From Streptomyces albireticuli (lineage in GTDB: Bacteria > Actinomycetota > Actinomycetes > Streptomycetales > Streptomycetaceae), in contig NZ_CP021744.1 in the NCBI RefSeq assembly GCF_002192455.1, positions 4,246,001-4,310,000 on the forward strand: a DNA stretch of 64,000 nucleotides, in the 5' to 3' direction. Under the pieces are notes generated by a model. It searched no databases. It was not told the origin of the DNA and saw only the letters and a list, made by a program, of their open reading frames with translations. Shown here piece after piece: positions 60,532-64,000 of this stretch; within the stretch, counting starts at the first letter, position 1; each line of letters starts with the position of its first letter. The position numbers were made by a program, and so were the translations under genes.

Positions 60532-62145
60532 ATGTCTTTTCCCCTGCTGACGGCCACGGCCGTGGTGCCCGCCGTCGGCGCGGTCGCCACCGCCGCGGTC
60601 CCGGCCGCGCGGCGCGCCGCGGCGAAGTGGCTGGCGCTGGGCTTCTCGCTCGCCACGCTCGTCCTCGCGGCCGTCCAGCTGGTGCGCTTCGACCCGGACG
60701 CGGCCGGGCCCTTCCAGCTCACCGAGTCCCACGCCTGGATCAAGGACTTCGGCGTCCGCTACGAACTGGGCGTGGACGGCATCGCGGTCGTCCTCATCGC
60801 CCTGACGGCGCTGCTGATCCCCTTCATCGTGCTGGCCGGCTGGCATGACGCCGACCCCCTCGAAGGGGCCTCGCCCAACCGGCGCTGGCGGCCCACCCAG
60901 GGCTTCTTCGCGCTGATCCTCATGGTCGAGGCGATGGTGGTGATCTCCTTCGAGGCCACCGACGTCTTCCTCTTCTATCTCTTCTTCGAAGCCATGCTCA
61001 TCCCGATGTACTTCCTCATCGGCGGCTTCGGCGACCGCGCGGGCGAGCGGTCCGAGGAGGAGACGGCGGCCCAGCGCAGTTACGCCGCGGTGAAGTTCCT
61101 CCTCTACAACCTGGCCGGCGGCCTGATCATGATGGCCGCGGTCATCGGCCTCTACGCCGTCACCGCCGACCAGCTGGGCACGGGCACCTTCTCCCTCCAG
61201 GAGATCGTCCAGGCCCGCGCCGACGGCCGGCTGGACCTCGCGCCCGCCGCCGAACGGGCCCTGTTCCTCGGCTTCTTCTTCGCCTTCGCGGTGAAGGCGC
61301 CGCTGTGGCCGCTGCACACCTGGCTGCCCAACGCCATGGGCGAGGCCACCGCCCCCGTCGCCGTCCTGATCACCGCGGTCGTCGACAAGGTCGGCACCTT
61401 CGCGATGCTCCGCTTCTGCCTCCAGCTCTTCCCGGAGGCCTCCAAGTGGGCCACCCCGGTGATCGTCGCCCTGGCGCTCGTCAGCATCATCTACGGCGCG
61501 CTGCTCGCGGTCGGCCAGCGGGACATCAAGCGGCTGGTGGCCTACGCCTCGATCTCGCACTTCGGCTTCATCGTGCTGGGCATCTTCGCGATGACCACCC
61601 AGGGCCAGGGCGGCGCGACGCTCTACATGGTCAACCACGGGATCTCCACGGCCGCGCTGATGCTCGTCGCGGGCTTCCTGATCTCGCGCCGCGGCTCGCG
61701 GCTCATCGCGGACTACGGCGGCGTCCAGAAGGTCGCGCCGGTCCTCGCCGGCACCTTCCTGGTGGGCGGTCTGGCCACCCTGTCGCTGCCGGGGCTCGCG
61801 CCCTTCGTCTCCGAATTCCTCGTCCTGGTCGGCACGTTCAGCCGCTATCCGGCGGCCGGGATCATCGCCACCGCCGGCATCGTGCTCGCCGCGCTCTACG
61901 TCCTCGTGCTCTACCAGCGCACCATGACCGGGCCGGTGAAGGACAGCGTGCGCGGGATGCCCGACCTCCGGGTGCGCGAGCTGGCCGTCGTCGCCCCGCT
62001 GATCGCGCTCCTGCTCTTCCTGGGCGTCTACCCCAAGCCGCTGACCGAGATCATCGACCCCGCGGTCGGCCACACGATGTCGCAGGTCGAGAAGTCCGAC
62101 CCCAAGCCCGATGTCCCTGTGAACGAAGCGGAGGCCGCGAAGTGA
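60532..62145 (+). CDS. nuoM: NADH-quinone oxidoreductase subunit M
   Basis: A 537-residue antiporter-like subunit with 14 helices. Landmarks are YLFFEAMLIPMYFLIG (conserved Glu), VKAPLWPLHTWLPNAMGEATAPVAVLITAVVDKVG and RLVAYASISHFGFIVLG. The ATG is 1 nt after the nuoL stop, so coupling by re-initiation is likely. Its stop overlaps nuoN. Confidence 0.97.
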   Translation: MSFPLLTATAVVPAVGAVATAAVPAARRAAAKWLALGFSLATLVLAAVQLVRFDPDAAGPFQLTESHAWIKDFGVRYELGVDGIAVVLIALTALLIPFIVLAGWHDADPLEGASPNRRWRPTQGFFALILMVEAMVVISFEATDVFLFYLFFEAMLIPMYFLIGGFGDRAGERSEEETAAQRSYAAVKFLLYNLAGGLIMMAAVIGLYAVTADQLGTGTFSLQEIVQARADGRLDLAPAAERALFLGFFFAFAVKAPLWPLHTWLPNAMGEATAPVAVLITAVVDKVGTFAMLRFCLQLFPEASKWATPVIVALALVSIIYGALLAVGQRDIKRLVAYASISHFGFIVLGIFAMTTQGQGGATLYMVNHGISTAALMLVAGFLISRRGSRLIADYGGVQKVAPVLAGTFLVGGLATLSLPGLAPFVSEFLVLVGTFSRYPAAGIIATAGIVLAALYVLVLYQRTMTGPVKDSVRGMPDLRVRELAVVAPLIALLLFLGVYPKPLTEIIDPAVGHTMSQVEKSDPKPDVPVNEAEAAK

Positions 62146-63794
62146 GTTCCGCAGCATCCGTCCACAGCCTGTGGACGGCCGCGGCCGACACGCCGCAGAA
62201 GATCCCGGCCCCGCAGATCGAGTACGCCCAGCTGGCACCGACGCTGATCGTGCTCGGCGCGGCCGTCCTCGGCATTCTCGTCGAAGCGTTCCTGCCCCGC
62301 CGCACCCGCTACACCGCGCAGCTGCTGCTGACGACCGTCGGGCTGATCGCGGCGTTCGCCGCCGTGATCGCCCTGGCCGCCGGGGGGTACGGCACGGACA
62401 AGGCGCACATCGCCGCCATGGGCGCCGTCGCCGTCGACGGCCCGGCGCTCTTCCTCCAGGGGACCCTCCTCCTGGTCTCCCTGATCGCCGTGTTCACCTT
62501 CGCCGAGCGGCGGCTGGACCCGGCGGCGCACGGCCGGCGCGTGGACTCCTTCGCCGCGCAGGGCGCGGCCGTCCCGGGCGGCGAGGCCGAGCAGGAGGCG
62601 GTCAAGGCGGGCTTCACCACCACCGAGGTCTTCCCGCTGGTGCTCTTCGCGGTCGGCGGCATGCTCGTCTTCCCCGCGGCGAACGACCTGCTGACCCTGT
62701 TCGTGGCCCTGGAGGTGTTCTCCCTCCCGCTGTACGTGCTGTGCGCGCTGGCCCGCCGGCAGCGGCTGATGTCGCAGGAGTCGGCGGTCAAGTACTTCCT
62801 GCTCGGCGCGTTCTCCTCGGCGTTCCTGCTCTTCGGCGTCGCCCTGCTGTACGGCTACGCCGGCACGGTCTCGTACGCGGGCATCGCCGACGTGGTGAAC
62901 GGCACCACCCGGTCCGTCGACCCGGCCCTGGCCTCGACGACGGGCAACGACGCCCTGCTGCTCATCGGCGGCGCGCTGGTCCTGATGGGCCTGCTCTTCA
63001 AGGTCGGCGCGGTCCCGTTCCACATGTGGACGCCCGACGTCTACCAAGGGGCGCCCACGCCGGTCACGGGCTTCATGGCCGCCGCCACCAAGGTCGCCGC
63101 CTTCGGCGCCCTGCTGCGGCTGCTCTACGTGGTCCTGCCCGGCCTGCGCTGGGACTGGCGCCCGGTGATGTGGGGCGTCGCGATCGTCACCATGGTCGTC
63201 GGCGCGATCGTGGCGGTCACCCAGACGGACGTGAAGCGGCTCCTCGCCTACTCCTCCATCGCCCACGCGGGGTTCATCCTCGCCGGTGTCACGGCCGCCA
63301 GCCCCGAGGGCGTCTCCTCCGTCCTCTTCTATCTGGTCACCTACGCCTTCGTGACGCTGGGCGCGTTCGCCGTGGTGACGCTCGTCCGCGACGCGGGCGG
63401 CGAGGCGACGCACCTGTCGAAGTGGGCGGGGCTCGGGCGCCGTTCGCCGCTCGTGGCGGCCGTCTTCGCGATCTTCCTGCTGGCCTTCGCCGGCATCCCG
63501 CTCACCAGCGGTTTCGCGGGCAAGTTCGCGGTCTTCAAGGCCGCGGCCGAGAGCGGGGCGGCGCCGCTGGTCATCGTCGGTGTGCTGTCCTCGGCGGTCG
63601 CCGCGTTCTTCTACGTCCGGGTGATCGTGCTGATGTTCTTCAGCGAGCCGAAGGCCGACGGGCCGACGGTCGCCGTGCCGAGCGCGCTGACCTCCACGGC
63701 CATCGCGGTCGGCGTCGCGCTGACGGTGGTGCTCGGTGTGGCGCCGCAGTACTTCCTGGAACTCGCGGGGCAGGCGGGTACGTTCGTCCGCTGA
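62142..63794 (+). CDS. nuoN: NADH-quinone oxidoreductase subunit N
   Basis: A 550-residue antiporter-like subunit, 14 helices, last gene of the operon. LFVALEVFSLPLYVLCAL has the conserved Glu; FKVGAVPFHMWTPDVYQGAPTPVTGFMAAATKVAAFGALLRL and KRLLAYSSIAHAGFILAG are typical. A hydrophilic insertion (about residues 135-155) lies between early helices. A strong hairpin follows after 19 nt. Confidence 0.97.
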   Translation: MSSAASVHSLWTAAADTPQKIPAPQIEYAQLAPTLIVLGAAVLGILVEAFLPRRTRYTAQLLLTTVGLIAAFAAVIALAAGGYGTDKAHIAAMGAVAVDGPALFLQGTLLLVSLIAVFTFAERRLDPAAHGRRVDSFAAQGAAVPGGEAEQEAVKAGFTTTEVFPLVLFAVGGMLVFPAANDLLTLFVALEVFSLPLYVLCALARRQRLMSQESAVKYFLLGAFSSAFLLFGVALLYGYAGTVSYAGIADVVNGTTRSVDPALASTTGNDALLLIGGALVLMGLLFKVGAVPFHMWTPDVYQGAPTPVTGFMAAATKVAAFGALLRLLYVVLPGLRWDWRPVMWGVAIVTMVVGAIVAVTQTDVKRLLAYSSIAHAGFILAGVTAASPEGVSSVLFYLVTYAFVTLGAFAVVTLVRDAGGEATHLSKWAGLGRRSPLVAAVFAIFLLAFAGIPLTSGFAGKFAVFKAAAESGAAPLVIVGVLSSAVAAFFYVRVIVLMFFSEPKADGPTVAVPSALTSTAIAVGVALTVVLGVAPQYFLELAGQAGTFVR

Positions 63795-63813
63795 CCGGCG
63801 CCCCCGTACGAGA

Positions 63814-63852
63814 CCGTCGCCCGGCACCCCGAGGAGGGGTGCCGGGCGACGG
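63814..63852 (+). terminator. Terminator of the nuo operon
   Basis: A perfect 17-bp stem (63814-63830 with 63836-63852) and a 5-nt loop. It is also suited to stop the minus-strand gene that follows. Confidence 0.92.
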
Positions 63853-63872
63853 CGCGTCGTGCTGCGGGTGGC

Positions 63873-64000
63873 TCAGCCGATCTTGCCGGGGAGGCCGGCC
63901 GCCGGCTTGCCGTCCGTGCCCACGGCCTTCGTGAAGGTGTCCTCCTTGCCGGAGGCCCAGGCCACCGTCAGGGAGCCTGCGTCGACACCCTTGACGGTGC
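63873..64000 (-). CDS. C-terminal end of an unidentified protein (runs off the window)
   Basis: The last 41 residues of a minus-strand frame, ending TDGKPAAGLPGKIG and rich in Gly, Lys, Ala and Thr. GC-rich third positions, and a stop lying just beyond the nuo terminator in a convergent layout, support a real gene. The style suggests an exported or repeat-containing protein, but too little is visible to name a family. Confidence 0.55.
   Translation of the reverse strand, partial: TVKGVDAGSLTVAWASGKEDTFTKAVGTDGKPAAGLPGKIG

Noticed and set aside
58119..60743. Antisense ORF of 874 codons across nuoK-nuoM
   Set aside because: Same reason: composition dominated by Arg, Asp, His and Gly, no start signals or motifs, and a real operon on the other strand.

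Overview
The window looks like chromosomal DNA of a Streptomyces or a close relative. It is very GC-rich, uses many GTG starts and ATGA/GTGA stop-start overlaps, and carries twin-arginine and lipobox export signals. It also holds the futalosine route to menaquinone and a complete 14-gene nuo operon. From memory, the gene order resembles the S. coelicolor stretch from hemL to nuoN (roughly SCO4469 to SCO4575) in shortened form. I see no rRNA, tRNA, CRISPR array, insertion sequence or prophage.

Layout. 1-4.4 kb: two DUF3558-like lipoproteins, the RNA ligase RtcB, a VOC protein, an SDR oxidoreductase and a YnfA protein. 4.9-6.8 kb: a STAS protein and two GAF/ANTAR proteins. 6.8-15.4 kb: hemL, a histidine phosphatase, a Tat lipoprotein of the polysaccharide deacetylase type, and the system II cytochrome c maturation genes resA-ccdA-resB-ccsB. 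15.5-18.0 kb: an SRPBCC protein, a phospholipase C-like secreted enzyme and a PLDc_N membrane protein. 18.1-24.6 kb: UbiD-, UbiA- and UbiX-type late menaquinone genes, an Lrp regulator and mqnE. 25.1-27.5 kb: a cysteine-containing leader peptide ahead of a TcyP/YdjN-like transporter, then a TetR regulator with a concentric palindrome. 27.6-33.3 kb: a surface protein, a secreted lipase, an AraC regulator, an acyl-CoA ligase and a cold shock protein. 33.7-45.1 kb: mqnA, an esterase, a membrane Ser/Thr kinase, mqnC, a truncated amidohydrolase-like gene, the demethylmenaquinone methyltransferase, a zinc-ribbon membrane protein and a geranylgeranyl reductase-family enzyme. 45.5-47.1 kb: a secreted acidic-repeat protein and an NlpC/P60 hydrolase. 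47.8-63.8 kb: nuoABCDEFGHIJKLMN, ending in a strong hairpin. The window ends inside another minus-strand gene.

How the genes fit together. Much of the window supports one respiratory chain: HemL supplies 5-aminolevulinate for heme, the Res/Ccs proteins attach heme to cytochrome c, the mqn genes make menaquinone, the reductase-family protein may hydrogenate its side chain, and complex I feeds electrons from NADH into it. MqnB and MqnD are not here, so the pathway is split across the genome. The nuo promoter region carries a near-consensus Rex operator, which would tie complex I expression to the NADH/NAD+ ratio.

The most noteworthy signals outside textbook annotation are: (a) the leaderless Cys-rich leader peptide with an operator-like palindrome and competing hairpins upstream of the probable cystine importer; (b) matching TCAGC-N3-GCTGA palindromes at both ends of the araC gene in the lipase/acyl-CoA ligase locus; (c) -10-like elements placed only 6-8 nt from the start codons of several mqn genes; (d) a 148-residue remnant of an amidohydrolase fixed behind mqnC; and (e) a 38-bp tandem repeat upstream of the methyltransferase.
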